DNA of 64,000 bases from assembly GCF_030378205.1 (NCBI RefSeq), contig NZ_CP127385.1, forward strand, positions 3,760,001 through 3,824,000. Direction: 5' to 3'. A program made the position numbers and the translations under genes. Each line of letters starts with the position of its first letter. The first letter of the stretch is position 1. Of this stretch, positions 11,711-20,597 are shown piece after piece. This stretch comes from Bradyrhizobium sp. NP1. Lineage in GTDB: Bacteria > Pseudomonadota > Alphaproteobacteria > Rhizobiales > Xanthobacteraceae. The notes under the pieces are model-generated. The model worked only from the letters and a program-made list of their open reading frames with translations. It did not search any database and was not told where the DNA came from.

Positions 11711-13066
11711 ATGCCGATCAACATTCTGATGCCCGCACTGTCGCCCACGATGGAAAAGGGCAACCTCGCCAAGTGGCTCAAGAAGGAAGGCGACAAGGTC
11801 AAGTCCGGCGATGTGATCGCCGAGATCGAGACCGACAAGGCCACCATGGAGGTCGAGGCGGTCGACGAGGGCACGATCGCAAAAATCCTGGTGCCCGAGG
11901 GCACGCAGGACGTGCCCGTCAACGACGTGATCGCGGTCATGGCGGGCGACGGCGAGGACGTGAAGGCGGCGGCTTCAGCCGGCGCGGCGCCCACCGCGCC
12001 AAAGGCGGCCGAGCCGCCGAAACCCGCGGCAGCCGCGCCAGCGCCGGCAGCGCAAGCCCCCGCACCCGCGCCCAAGCCAGCGGCCAGTCCCGCGCCGGCG
12101 CCTCAGGCCGCCAGTCCCGCGCCGCAGGCCAACGGTCACGGTCGCATCTTCTCCTCGCCGCTTGCCCGCAGGATTGCGAAGGAAGCAAACATTGAGCTCG
12201 CGCGCATCACCGGCACCGGTCCGCACGGCCGCATCGTCGCGCGCGACGTCGAGGAAGCGAAGTCCGGCAAGGGCCTCAAGGCGCCGGCCGCGGCGCCCTC
12301 CGGTGCACCTGCGCTCGCGCCCTCGATGTCGGACAAGCAGATTCTCGCGCTGTTCGAGCCCGGCAGCTACGAGATCATTCCGCATGACGGCATGCGCCGC
12401 ACCATCGCGCAGCGCCTGACCGCATCGATCCAGAACGTCCCGCACTTCTATCTCACGATCGACTGCGACATCGGGCGGCTGTTGGACGCGCGCGAGCAGA
12501 TCAACAAGGCGGCACCCACCGACAAGGACAAGAAGCCGCTCTACAAGCTCTCGGTCAACGACTTCGTCATCAAGGCGATGGCGGTCGCGCTGCAGAAGAT
12601 TCCGAACTGCAATGTGAGCTGGACCGACGGCGGCATGGTCAAGCACAAGCATTCCGACGTCGGCGTAGCGGTCGCGATGCCCGGCGGCCTGATCACGCCG
12701 ATCATCCGGAAGGCCGAGACCAAGACGCTGTCGACGATCTCGAACGAGATGAAGGATTTTGCCGCGCGCGCGCGGGCGCGAAAACTCAAGCCGGAGGAGT
12801 ACCAGGGCGGCACCACTGCCGTGTCCAACCTCGGCATGTACGGCATCAAGGATTTTACGGCCGTGATCAATCCGCCGCATGCCACGATCCTCGCGGTCGG
12901 CACCAGCGAGGAGCGACCCGTGGTGCGCGGAGGCAAGATCGAGATCGCCCAGATCATGAGCGTGACCTTGTCGTGCGACCACCGCGCGATCGACGGAGCG
13001 CTCGGCGCCGAACTGATCGGCGCGTTCAGGGCGCTGATCGAAAACCCCGTCATGATGATGGTGTGA
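11711..13066 (+). CDS. pdhC: Dihydrolipoyllysine-residue acetyltransferase (E2) of pyruvate dehydrogenase
   Basis: Core of the complex: transfers acetyl from the lipoyl arm to CoA. Domains in order: one lipoyl domain (residues about 1-75, [13 protein letters not shown], Lys43), a long Ala/Pro linker, the peripheral subunit-binding domain ([32 protein letters not shown], about 150-180), a second linker and the catalytic domain (about 215-451) ending with the active-site [19 protein letters not shown]. Length (451) is normal for an E2 with one lipoyl domain; the complex gains a second lipoyl carrier on PdhB. Confidence 0.95.
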   Translation: MPINILMPALSPTMEKGNLAKWLKKEGDKVKSGDVIAEIETDKATMEVEAVDEGTIAKILVPEGTQDVPVNDVIAVMAGDGEDVKAAASAGAAPTAPKAAEPPKPAAAAPAPAAQAPAPAPKPAASPAPAPQAASPAPQANGHGRIFSSPLARRIAKEANIELARITGTGPHGRIVARDVEEAKSGKGLKAPAAAPSGAPALAPSMSDKQILALFEPGSYEIIPHDGMRRTIAQRLTASIQNVPHFYLTIDCDIGRLLDAREQINKAAPTDKDKKPLYKLSVNDFVIKAMAVALQKIPNCNVSWTDGGMVKHKHSDVGVAVAMPGGLITPIIRKAETKTLSTISNEMKDFAARARARKLKPEEYQGGTTAVSNLGMYGIKDFTAVINPPHATILAVGTSEERPVVRGGKIEIAQIMSVTLSCDHRAIDGALGAELIGAFRALIENPVMMMV

Positions 13067-13114
13067 GCAGGGCGCGCGCTCTTCTCTGGCGAAGGCATCA
13101 CACAGCGAGTAACC

Positions 13115-14536
13115 ATGGCCGACACATCCTTCGACATCATCATCATTGGCTCCGGCCCCGGCGGCTATGTCACCGCGATCCGCGCCGCCCAGCTCGGCTT
13201 CAAGACGGCGATTGTCGAGAAGGCCTATCTCGGCGGCATCTGCCTGAACTGGGGCTGTATCCCGACCAAGGCGCTGCTGCGCTCGGCGGAAATCTTCCAC
13301 TACATGCAGCACGCCAAGGATTACGGGCTTTCGGCTGAAAAGGTCGGCTACGATCCGAAGGCCGTGGTGCAGCGCTCGCGCGGGGTGTCGAAACGCCTCA
13401 ACGACGGCGTCGGCTTCCTGATGAAGAAGAACAAGGTTCAGGTGATCTGGGGTGATGCGACGATCGACGCGCCCGGCAAGATCACGGTGAAGAAGTCTCC
13501 GGTCGAGGCGCCGAAGGGCGCCTTGGGCGAAGGCGCCTATCAGGCCAAGCACATCATCGTCGCGACCGGCGCGCGGCCGCGCGTGCTGCCGGGGCTCGAG
13601 CCCGACAAGAAGCTGGTCTGGACCTATTTCGAGGCGATGGTGCCGGAGCGCATGCCGAAATCGCTGCTGGTGGTCGGCTCCGGCGCGATCGGCATCGAGT
13701 TCGCCTCCTTCTTCCATACCATGGGAAGCGACGTCACCGTCGTCGAGGTGCTGCCGCAGATCCTGCCCGTCGAGGACGCCGAGATCGCAGGATTGGCGCG
13801 CAAGCGCTTCGAGAAGATGGGCATCAAGATCCTGACCTCGACCAAGGTCACGAAGCTTGAGAAGAAGAGCGACAGCGTGGTCGCCACCATCGACGACGCC
13901 AAGGGCAAGCCGCAGGCGCTGGAGTTCGAGCGGGTGATCTCCGCGGTCGGCGTGGTCGGCAATATCGAAAATCTCGGCCTGGAAAAGCTCGGCGTGAAAA
14001 CCGATCGCGGCACCATCGTGATCGACGGCCTGTGCCGGACCAACGTGCCCGGCATCTATGCGATCGGCGACGTCGCCGGTCCGCCGATGCTCGCGCACAA
14101 GGCCGAGCATGAGGGCGTGATCTGCGTCGAGGCGATCAAGGGCCTGCATCCGCATCCGATGGACAAGAACCTCATTCCCGGCTGCACCTATTGCCATCCG
14201 CAGGTCGCTTCCGTCGGCTTGACGGAAGCGAAAGCCAAGGAAGACGGGCGCGAGATCCGCGTCGGCCGCTTCCCCTTCGTCGGCAACGGCAAGGCGATCG
14301 CGCTCGGCGAGGACCAGGGCCTCGTCAAGGTCGTTTTCGACAAGAAGACCGGCCAGCTTCTCGGCGCCCACATGATCGGCGCCGAGGTCACCGAATTGAT
14401 CCAGGGTTACGTGGTCGCGATGAATCTGGAGACCACCGAGGAAGAGCTCATGCACACCGTGTTCCCGCATCCGACGCTGTCGGAGATGATGAAGGAAGCG
14501 GTGCTCGACGCCTATGGGCGGGTTCTCAACATCTGA
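13115..14536 (+). CDS. lpdA: Dihydrolipoyl dehydrogenase (E3)
   Basis: FAD-dependent enzyme that reoxidises dihydrolipoamide of E2 with NAD+. The 473-residue protein shows the FAD loop IIIGSGPGGYVTAIRAAQLG, the redox-active disulfide GGICLNWGCIPTKALL, a second Rossmann fold (LLVVGSGAIGIEFASF), YAIGDVAGPPMLAHKAEHEG and the C-terminal HPTLSEMMKEA with the catalytic His-Glu pair. Last gene of the pdh cluster, 48 bases after pdhC; a palindromic repeat follows it. Confidence 0.96.
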   Translation: MADTSFDIIIIGSGPGGYVTAIRAAQLGFKTAIVEKAYLGGICLNWGCIPTKALLRSAEIFHYMQHAKDYGLSAEKVGYDPKAVVQRSRGVSKRLNDGVGFLMKKNKVQVIWGDATIDAPGKITVKKSPVEAPKGALGEGAYQAKHIIVATGARPRVLPGLEPDKKLVWTYFEAMVPERMPKSLLVVGSGAIGIEFASFFHTMGSDVTVVEVLPQILPVEDAEIAGLARKRFEKMGIKILTSTKVTKLEKKSDSVVATIDDAKGKPQALEFERVISAVGVVGNIENLGLEKLGVKTDRGTIVIDGLCRTNVPGIYAIGDVAGPPMLAHKAEHEGVICVEAIKGLHPHPMDKNLIPGCTYCHPQVASVGLTEAKAKEDGREIRVGRFPFVGNGKAIALGEDQGLVKVVFDKKTGQLLGAHMIGAEVTELIQGYVVAMNLETTEEELMHTVFPHPTLSEMMKEAVLDAYGRVLNI

Positions 14537-14552
14537 GCGCTGCGATTTCCAC

Positions 14553-14640
14553 TCGTCATGCGCGGGCTTGACCCGCGCATCCATCCAGAGGAAATTTCTT
14601 GATGAGGTGACGGATTGCCGGGTCGAGCCCGGCAATGAGG
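14553..14640. repeat. REP-like element with two palindromes, between lpdA and threonine synthase
   Basis: Two 9-base-arm stems: ATGCGCGGG/CCCGCGCAT (14558-14580, loop CTTGA) and ATTGCCGGG/CCCGGCAAT (14614-14636, loop TCGAG). The arrangement 'gtcatgCGCGGGcttgaCCCGCGcatcca' resembles a common Bradyrhizobium intergenic repeat type. A T-run is lacking, so a terminator role is possible but not shown. Confidence 0.75.
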
Positions 14641-14677
14641 GGCAAGAACAGCCGTTGGCATAGGAAAGAAACACGAC

Positions 14678-15919
14678 GTGCGCGAAAACGACAACCTCAC
14701 GACCGAACGCCCGACATTCGTGACCCATCTCGAATGCTCGCTGGAAGGCGACCGCTACCCGGCCGACCAGGTTCATAACCTTTCCAAGGCGGGCAAGCCG
14801 CTTCTGGTGCGCTACGACCTCACTGGGGTGAAGAAGGCGCTCTCCAAGGATGCGCTCGCCGCGCGACCCGCGGACCTCTGGCGCTACCGCGAGCTGCTGC
14901 CGGTGCGAAAATGCGCCGACATCGTCTCGCTCGGCGAGGTCGTGACGCCGCTGGTGCGCCTGCCCAAACTTGCGAAGAAATTCGGCGGCGGCGAGATCAT
15001 CGTCAAGGATGAGGGGCGGTTGCCGACCGGCTCGTTCAAGGCGCGCGGCCTCGTGATGGCGGTGTCGATGGGCAAGGCGCTCGGCATCAGGCACATGGCG
15101 ATGCCGACCAACGGCAATGCCGGCGCAGCGCTCGCGGCCTATGCGACCGCCTGCGGCATCAAGACCACGATCTTCTGCCCGGCCGACACGCCGGAGGTGA
15201 ATGTCAGCGAGATCGAGCTGCAGGGCGCGACCGTCTACCGCGTCAACGGACTGATCGACGATTGCGGCAAGATCGTCGGCGAAGGCAAGGCCAAGGTCGG
15301 CTGGTTCGACACCTCGACGCTGAAGGAGCCTTATCGGATCGAGGGCAAGAAGACGATGGGCCTCGAGCTTGCCGAGCAGCTCGGCTGGGACGTGCCCGAC
15401 GTGATCTTCTATCCGACCGGCGGCGGCACCGGCCTGATCGGCATGTGGAAGGCGTTCGCCGAGCTGGAAGCGATCGGCTTCATCGGAAGCAAGCGCCCCC
15501 GCATGGTCGCGGTCCAGGCCGCGGGCTGCGCGCCGATGGTGCGCGCCTTCGAGAACGGCACCGAGCACGCGCCGCGCTGGGAGGATGCGCATACGATCGC
15601 ATCGGGCATCCGCGTGCCACAGGCGATCGGCGATTTCCTGATCCTGCGCGCGGTGCGCGAGAGCAAGGGGTTTGCGATCGCGGTCTCCGACGAGAAGATT
15701 TCTGCTGCGCTGAACGAGGTCGCGCGCGAGGAGGGACTATTGCTCTGCCCCGAGGGCGCCGCGACCTACGCCGCCTACCGGCAGAGCCTCGACGATGGTC
15801 GTGTTACGAAGAGCGACCGGGTGATGCTATTCAATTGTGCGACCGGTCTGAAATACCCGCTGCCGAAGGTGGATCGCACGCTCGACCGGCATCAGCCGAT
15901 CGACTACGCCAAATTCTAG
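14678..15919 (+). CDS. thrC: Threonine synthase, plant/archaeal-like
   Basis: PLP enzyme converting O-phosphohomoserine to threonine. The 413-residue protein has the N-terminal LECSLEGDRYPADQ...KPLLVRYDL segment typical of plant/archaeal-type threonine synthases (although most of its rubredoxin-like Cys are lost), the PLP lysine in LPTGSFKARG, the MPTNGNAGAALAAYA loop, and the phosphate-binding YPTGGGTGLIGM. Start is the GTG at 14678. Many rhizobia also have a class of thrC elsewhere, so this may be a second enzyme or an enzyme acting on a related substrate. The upstream repeat separates it from lpdA. Confidence 0.82.
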   Translation: MRENDNLTTERPTFVTHLECSLEGDRYPADQVHNLSKAGKPLLVRYDLTGVKKALSKDALAARPADLWRYRELLPVRKCADIVSLGEVVTPLVRLPKLAKKFGGGEIIVKDEGRLPTGSFKARGLVMAVSMGKALGIRHMAMPTNGNAGAALAAYATACGIKTTIFCPADTPEVNVSEIELQGATVYRVNGLIDDCGKIVGEGKAKVGWFDTSTLKEPYRIEGKKTMGLELAEQLGWDVPDVIFYPTGGGTGLIGMWKAFAELEAIGFIGSKRPRMVAVQAAGCAPMVRAFENGTEHAPRWEDAHTIASGIRVPQAIGDFLILRAVRESKGFAIAVSDEKISAALNEVAREEGLLLCPEGAATYAAYRQSLDDGRVTKSDRVMLFNCATGLKYPLPKVDRTLDRHQPIDYAKF

Positions 15920-15950
15920 GGCGAACCAGCGGCGGGTCGGGAGCGAGGGG

Positions 15951-16922
15951 ATGCGAAACACGATCCTGGCCGCCTTGACCGCGCTGCTGCTTTTGGGCGG
16001 CAGCGCGTCTGCCGAGAAATTTCCCGCCCGTCCCATCACCATCGTGGTGCCGTTCTCGGCCGGCGGGCCGTCGGACGCGATGGCGCGCATCCTTGCCGAG
16101 CGCATGAAGACGAGCCTCGGCGAGGCGCTGCTGATCGAGAACGTCACCGGCGCCGGCGGCTCGATAGGGGTCGGCCGCGTCGTCCATGCGGCGGCGGACG
16201 GCTACACCATCGGCTTCGGCCATCTCGGCACCCATGTCGCCAACGGCGCGATCTACAAGCTCGGCTACGACCTCGTCGCCGACCTCGAGCCGGTCGTGCT
16301 GTTGCCGAGCAATCCCATGATCATCGTCAGCAAGAACGCGGTTCCCGCGAAAACGCTGCCGGAACTCTTGGCCTGGCTGAAGGCGCGGCCGCAGCCGGCG
16401 ACCGCCGGCACGGCCGGCGCAGGATCGGGCAGCCACATCGCGGGATTGGCGTTCGAGAATGCGACCGGCATCAAGCTGCAATACGTGCCCTATCGCGGCA
16501 CGGGACCGGCGCTGAACGATCTCGTGGCCGGCCAGATCGACATCATCGTCGACCAGACCTCGAACTCCATCAACCAGGTGCGGGCAGGGACGATCCGCGC
16601 CTATGCCATCACCGACGCCAAGCGCGTGCCGCAGGCGCCCGACATCCCGACCACCGACGAGGCGGGACTATCAGGCTTTCACATGACGCTATGGTCCGGG
16701 CTCTGGGCGCCCAAGGGCACGCCGCAGGAGATCGTGGCGAAGATCAATGCCGCGGCAGTGGAAGCGCTCAACGATCCGGTCGTGGTCAAGCAGCTCGAGA
16801 ACCTCGGCCTGCAGATGCCGCCGAAAGACCAGTCGACGCCGGAGGCGTTGGGCGCCTGGCAGAAGGCCGAGATCGCCAAGTGGTGGCCGATGATCAAGGC
16901 CGCCAACGTCAAGGTCGATTAG
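15951..16922 (+). CDS. Bug/TctC-type tripartite tricarboxylate transporter substrate-binding protein
   Basis: A 323-residue periplasmic binding protein: signal peptide MRNTILAALTALLLLGGSASA, then FPARPITIVVPFSAGGPSDAMAR, which is the Bug family N-terminus; GAGSGSHIAG and VPYRGTGPALNDLVAGQID are further family landmarks. Bug proteins deliver organic acids and related carboxylates to TctA/TctB permeases. No tctA or tctB lies in the window, so it is an orphan, as most Bug genes are. It is 31 bases after the threonine synthase gene and could be co-transcribed with it. Ligand unknown. Confidence 0.9.
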   Translation: MRNTILAALTALLLLGGSASAEKFPARPITIVVPFSAGGPSDAMARILAERMKTSLGEALLIENVTGAGGSIGVGRVVHAAADGYTIGFGHLGTHVANGAIYKLGYDLVADLEPVVLLPSNPMIIVSKNAVPAKTLPELLAWLKARPQPATAGTAGAGSGSHIAGLAFENATGIKLQYVPYRGTGPALNDLVAGQIDIIVDQTSNSINQVRAGTIRAYAITDAKRVPQAPDIPTTDEAGLSGFHMTLWSGLWAPKGTPQEIVAKINAAAVEALNDPVVVKQLENLGLQMPPKDQSTPEALGAWQKAEIAKWWPMIKAANVKVD

Positions 16923-17128
16923 GCTTCCGGAAGGATTCCGTTGAGTGGCGCTCGGCGCCGAGGCGGCACCGGCGCGGCTTGTGAATGCGGCTGCGTTCGC
17001 TCGCAGGTTGCAGGGCAGCCGTTCATTCACAGGTTGCAGCGGATCAGTAGCGTTCCGTTGCAGGCCTGTCGCATTGGGCGGTTAGCCTGTCCTTTCCACA
17101 AAACCACAAAAATCAGGGAGGACAGACC

Positions 17129-18862
17129 TTGCAACGATCATGTCTCGTCGGCGCGGCCATGAGCCTTTTTGCCTGCCTCGCCATCGCAAGCACGCCCGCA
17201 ATGGCGACGCCATGCACCAACCTGCAGTCCCTGCAGCTCCAGCATGCCACGATCACCTCAGCCACCGACAACACCAGCGGCACCTTTGTCGTCCCCAACT
17301 CCAACCCGCCGCAAACGATCACCGGGCTGCCGGCGTTCTGTCGCGTCGCCGCGACGCTCACGCCCACCGCCGACTCCTCGATCAAGATCGAGGTCTGGCT
17401 GCCCGAAACCACATGGAACGGCAGGTTCCTCGGCACCGGCGGCGGCGGATTCCAGGGCGTCATCAGCTACAATGAGCTCGCGAGCGGCATCCAGGCCGGT
17501 TTTGCCGCCACCAACAGCGACCTCGGCACGGGCGTGTCGGGATGCAACTCGCTGTTCTGTGGCTCGGCCGGCAACATGGGCAACCCATTGGCGATCGAAT
17601 TCGGCGATCCGCCAAATCCCACGGCGGGCCTGTTCGGCCATCCCGAGCGGATCAAGGATTTCGGCTACCGCGCGATCCATTTGATGACGGTGCGCGGCAA
17701 GGAAATCGCCAACGCGTTCTATCCGCGCAACCCCGGCAAAGCCTATTTCGCCGGCTGCTCCACCGGCGGCCAGAACGCGCTGATGGAAGCGCAGCGCTTC
17801 CCGGATGACTACGATGGCATCCTCGCCGGCGCAGCAGCGTTCAACCGCACACACTTGCACATGGCGGGGCTTGCAAGCTGGCAGAACGCCCATGCGAGCC
17901 CGGGTCGGTTCATCCAGCCCGGCCAGATGACGCTGATCAACAAGGCGGTGATCGCGCAATGCGTCGGCCGCGACGGCGGAGCCAAGACCGACCAGTTCCT
18001 GACCGATCCGCGTGACTGCCCGTTCGATCCCAAGGTCCTGCAGTGCACGGGCGGCAACGCCCCGCCGGCGTGCCTGACCAGCGAGCAGGTCACCACGATC
18101 CAGAAATACTATGCCGGCACCATCGATCCGGTGAACGGGGACGTCATCAATCCGGGCTCCGAGCGCGGCAACGAGACCGACAACGTGCTGGCGTTAGGTC
18201 TCGCGTTCCAGGAGCGGCTTCCGGAGCCGGCGTTCGACGGCCTGTTCTACTGGGTGTTCGGCCAGAGTTTTGGCTTCCCGTCGAGCGCCCACAACTTTCA
18301 AAACTTCGATTTCCACCGTGACGTCGACACGGTGGACGACCAACTCGCCGCGGTGCTGAACGCGACCAGCACGGATCTCGGCGAGTTTCGGGAACACGGT
18401 GGCAAGCTCCTGATGTATCACGGCTGGGCCGACCCACTCATCCCCTCGCAAAGCAGCATCAATTATTTCAATGCGCTGGTCGCAGACCACAACCGTGGTT
18501 TCGAGCAGGTGAGCTTTGAGCCGGACAGGGACGGCGGGAAGCTGCGCAGGACACAGAGCTACGCCCGGCTGTTCATGGTCCCCGGCATGTTCCACTGCTC
18601 GGGCGGCCCCGGGCCCAACGTGTTCGACGCGCTCACCCCGCTCGTGACCTGGGTCGAGAAGGGCGTGGCGCCGGACACGATCGTCGCTACCAAGTTCGTC
18701 AACGACACGCCGCCGGCGGTGGAGATGACGCGGCCGCTTTGCGTCTATCCCAAGGTCGCCAAATACAATGGCAGCGGCAGCACCAGCATCGCGGCGAACT
18801 TCACCTGCGTCGCCGACGAGCATGACTTCAACCAGACGCCGGCCCCCAAATACGGCCCATGA
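17129..18862 (+). CDS. Tannase/feruloyl esterase family alpha/beta hydrolase, secreted
   Basis: A 577-residue exported esterase that probably cleaves aromatic carboxylate esters. The CS-D-HC arrangement typical of this family is visible: the nucleophile in AGCSTGGQNALM, the Asp in YHGWADPLIP, and the His in VPGMFHCSGGPG, with Cys next to Ser and His as in the family disulfide. The N-terminus is a signal peptide ending CLAIASTPAMA. The start is probably the TTG at 17129: it has AGGGAGGA 6-7 bases upstream, whereas the ATG at 17159 falls within the signal peptide. Alone in its transcription unit; whether the upstream Bug protein imports the product is speculation. Confidence 0.87.
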   Translation: MQRSCLVGAAMSLFACLAIASTPAMATPCTNLQSLQLQHATITSATDNTSGTFVVPNSNPPQTITGLPAFCRVAATLTPTADSSIKIEVWLPETTWNGRFLGTGGGGFQGVISYNELASGIQAGFAATNSDLGTGVSGCNSLFCGSAGNMGNPLAIEFGDPPNPTAGLFGHPERIKDFGYRAIHLMTVRGKEIANAFYPRNPGKAYFAGCSTGGQNALMEAQRFPDDYDGILAGAAAFNRTHLHMAGLASWQNAHASPGRFIQPGQMTLINKAVIAQCVGRDGGAKTDQFLTDPRDCPFDPKVLQCTGGNAPPACLTSEQVTTIQKYYAGTIDPVNGDVINPGSERGNETDNVLALGLAFQERLPEPAFDGLFYWVFGQSFGFPSSAHNFQNFDFHRDVDTVDDQLAAVLNATSTDLGEFREHGGKLLMYHGWADPLIPSQSSINYFNALVADHNRGFEQVSFEPDRDGGKLRRTQSYARLFMVPGMFHCSGGPGPNVFDALTPLVTWVEKGVAPDTIVATKFVNDTPPAVEMTRPLCVYPKVAKYNGSGSTSIAANFTCVADEHDFNQTPAPKYGP

Positions 18863-19136
18863 CGAGCGCGTCGCCGGCGAGCCTGGGCTCGCCGGCGACC
18901 TCGGTCTCGCATGAAGCCCGGCTCTAATTTCCCAACCCACGGATCCGCAAAGCGGGCTTGCTGCTCGCGGATGGGCCTGATCCCATCCGGCAAACGACGA
19001 GCGTGCGGCGGCGCCGCGCGCGAGCGCTGATCGCGGCATGATCGCTTGATCGATCAGTATCAATCGCACCCTTTGCCACTTTGCACTTTACGGCCGCTTC
19101 GAATCATGTGCCTTCTGTCGCACAGCGGAGCAGCTC

Positions 19137-19325
19137 ATGCAGCTCACGACCGATCAGCCGACATCATGCGCGGCATGCGAGGAACGGACTTGCACACGGT
19201 GCGGCGGCGCCGCGCGGCTGGTCCATACCATGCTGGACAGCCGCAGCGGCCGGACGATCCGCGTTTTCGAGTGCCAGTGCGGTAGCCGAATCTGGGACGA
19301 CGAGCGGACCGCCCGAAATCGATAA
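19137..19325 (+). CDS. Small zinc-ribbon-like protein (paralog 1)
   Basis: A 62-residue protein with six Cys: CAACEERTCTRCGG near the N-terminus and ECQCGSRIWDDE near the C-terminus, a CxxC...CxCG zinc-ribbon pattern. It is clearly related to the gene at 19961: both contain ML(D/N)...G.TIR.(F/Y)EC.CG.RIWD. GGAG precedes the ATG. No known function. The size and ribbon suggest a metal-binding or nucleic-acid/protein adaptor, which is inference. Confidence 0.65.
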   Translation: MQLTTDQPTSCAACEERTCTRCGGAARLVHTMLDSRSGRTIRVFECQCGSRIWDDERTARNR

Positions 19326-19368
19326 CAGACCGCCGACGCGCGGTCGCATCACGCCTGCTGGCCTGTGC

Positions 19369-19653
19369 TCAGGTCGGCTGGCTGCGTGGGCCGTTTGCTT
19401 GCGGGCCGACCTTGGCGGCCCGCGCGCTCCGAGCCGACTCGGCGCGTGGCTCGCTGTTTCCGTTGCCGGGGCTTGCTTCCCGCGCCAGCCGCTCGGCCTT
19501 CAGCCGTTCGCGGTTTGCGTAGAACGCCTTCTGCGCCGCTTCATGCTCGCGCATCGCCTGCTCGGCGTCGGCGCGCCGGGCGGCGTCCCGGGCCTTGCGT
19601 TCTTCGGGGGTGAGGACGCGTGGCGGTCGTGCCGAGAAATCTTCTTCCATCAT
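19369..19653 (-). CDS. Small highly charged hypothetical protein
   Basis: A 94-residue protein, no signal peptide or membrane segment. The middle (LTPEERKARDAARRADAEQAMREHEAAQKAF) is strongly amphipathic and likely a long helix or coiled coil; the tail is Ser/Ala/Pro-rich and probably disordered. Convincing amino-acid composition rather than a shadow, and I recall similar small proteins in Bradyrhizobium, but I cannot name a family. A second ATG directly follows the first. Confidence 0.6.
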   Translation of the reverse strand: MMEEDFSARPPRVLTPEERKARDAARRADAEQAMREHEAAQKAFYANRERLKAERLAREASPGNGNSEPRAESARSARAAKVGPQANGPRSQPT

Positions 19654-19960
19654 GATCTCAAACGTGCTCGCGAAAATGCGCCCGTGCGCTTGGGGCGCCG
19701 GGCCGGAAGGTCGTGTGCCGTACCTGTTCTAACTGATAACCGGGCGATTGGTTCCCGAGGCCGGTTCCCGCCGTGGACGCTGTAACCAGCATGGCGGCCT
19801 GAAAAACACGCCCCGCGGCATCAACAGCCAGGACGTGACCTCGGGTTCCCGCCGGGCTGCCCCGGCAAGGCGTTGGCGAGAATAATCGTTCGAGGGGGCG
19901 GAACGATTATCGCCGATCCGACTTACGAAGCAGTTGGGCTCCTGGCAGCGGAGCGGGGGA
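19654..19960. other. Intergenic region with one 10-base dyad
   Basis: No convincing gene on either strand. The only structure is ATAATCGTTC (19882-19891) and its exact complement GAACGATTAT (19901-19910), separated by 9 bases, about 50 bases upstream of the second zinc-ribbon gene. It may be an operator or leader hairpin. Confidence 0.5.
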
Positions 19961-20143
19961 ATGAAGATCGATAAAGAGCAATTGCCACCACCGCAGACAC
20001 AGGACCTGCGCCGGCGTTGTCCGGCCTGCGCGGCTTTTCCCCGTCTTGCTTTATCAATGCTTAATCCCACCAACGGCACGACCATCCGGCTCTACGAGTG
20101 CCGTTGCGGCGAGCGCATCTGGGACGAGCGGCTCCCGAAATAA
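19961..20143 (+). CDS. Small zinc-ribbon-like protein (paralog 2)
   Basis: A 60-residue protein with the pattern RRCPACAAFPRL, then a linker with NPTNGTTIRLYECRCGERIWDE: two CxxC/CxCG half-sites likely binding one zinc. It matches the gene at 19137 over the second half, including the RIWDE end. A good ribosome binding site (GCGGGGGA) abuts the ATG. Function unknown. Confidence 0.65.
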   Translation: MKIDKEQLPPPQTQDLRRRCPACAAFPRLALSMLNPTNGTTIRLYECRCGERIWDERLPK

Positions 20144-20360
20144 TGAGTTAATCCGGCATTGCCGCTTCGCGGCAATCGCTTGGCTTGTCATACTGCCGAC
20201 GTGGAGGTCGACATCGCTCAAGCCGAAGTGCCGTGGTGGCTGCATGGCTCCTCAGGCGAAAATGGCTTGGCGCGGTTATGCAGATCGGCCGCGATCGTCG
20301 CCGGCGCCTGAGCGCGTCTGACGGGGCGGCGTATGGACGCGGCCAACCTCCGGAGGAAAC

Positions 20361-20597
20361 ATGAAAAGCCTTTTCGTTGTGGTTCTGTTCGCGGGCATCG
20401 TCGCAACCTTCAGCGGCGTCAACGCCGCCGGGAGCTGCGGTCCCGGGTGCCACGTTGCTCAGTATGGCGGGTGCGTCGCGGACGGCTGGGGCACTGCATC
20501 CGTCAGAAACGAATGCCCGGCCGGAGCAAGGCCGCATCCGCCGTGCGGTCCGGGCTTTGTCTGGCGTCGTCGAATGGCAACCTGTTTCCCGAACTGA
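20361..20597 (+). CDS. Small secreted Cys-rich protein (GCG_CRPN-like)
   Basis: 78 residues. A clear signal peptide (MKSLFVVVLFAGIVATFSGVNA) precedes a mature part of about 55 residues with CGPGCH, YGGCV, NECPAG, PPCGPGF and CFPN. The CGPGCH...GGC beginning resembles what NCBI names the GCG_CRPN prefix domain, common in rhizobial secreted proteins of unknown role. The CGGAGGAAAC site before the ATG is excellent. Periplasmic or extracellular, probably with disulfides. Confidence 0.72.
   Translation: MKSLFVVVLFAGIVATFSGVNAAGSCGPGCHVAQYGGCVADGWGTASVRNECPAGARPHPPCGPGFVWRRRMATCFPN

Noticed and set aside
11975..15592. Very long minus-strand open frame of 1205 codons across pdhC, lpdA and thrC
   Set aside because: It is the GC-rich shadow of three clear genes; the translation is Arg/His/Asp-rich with no domain.
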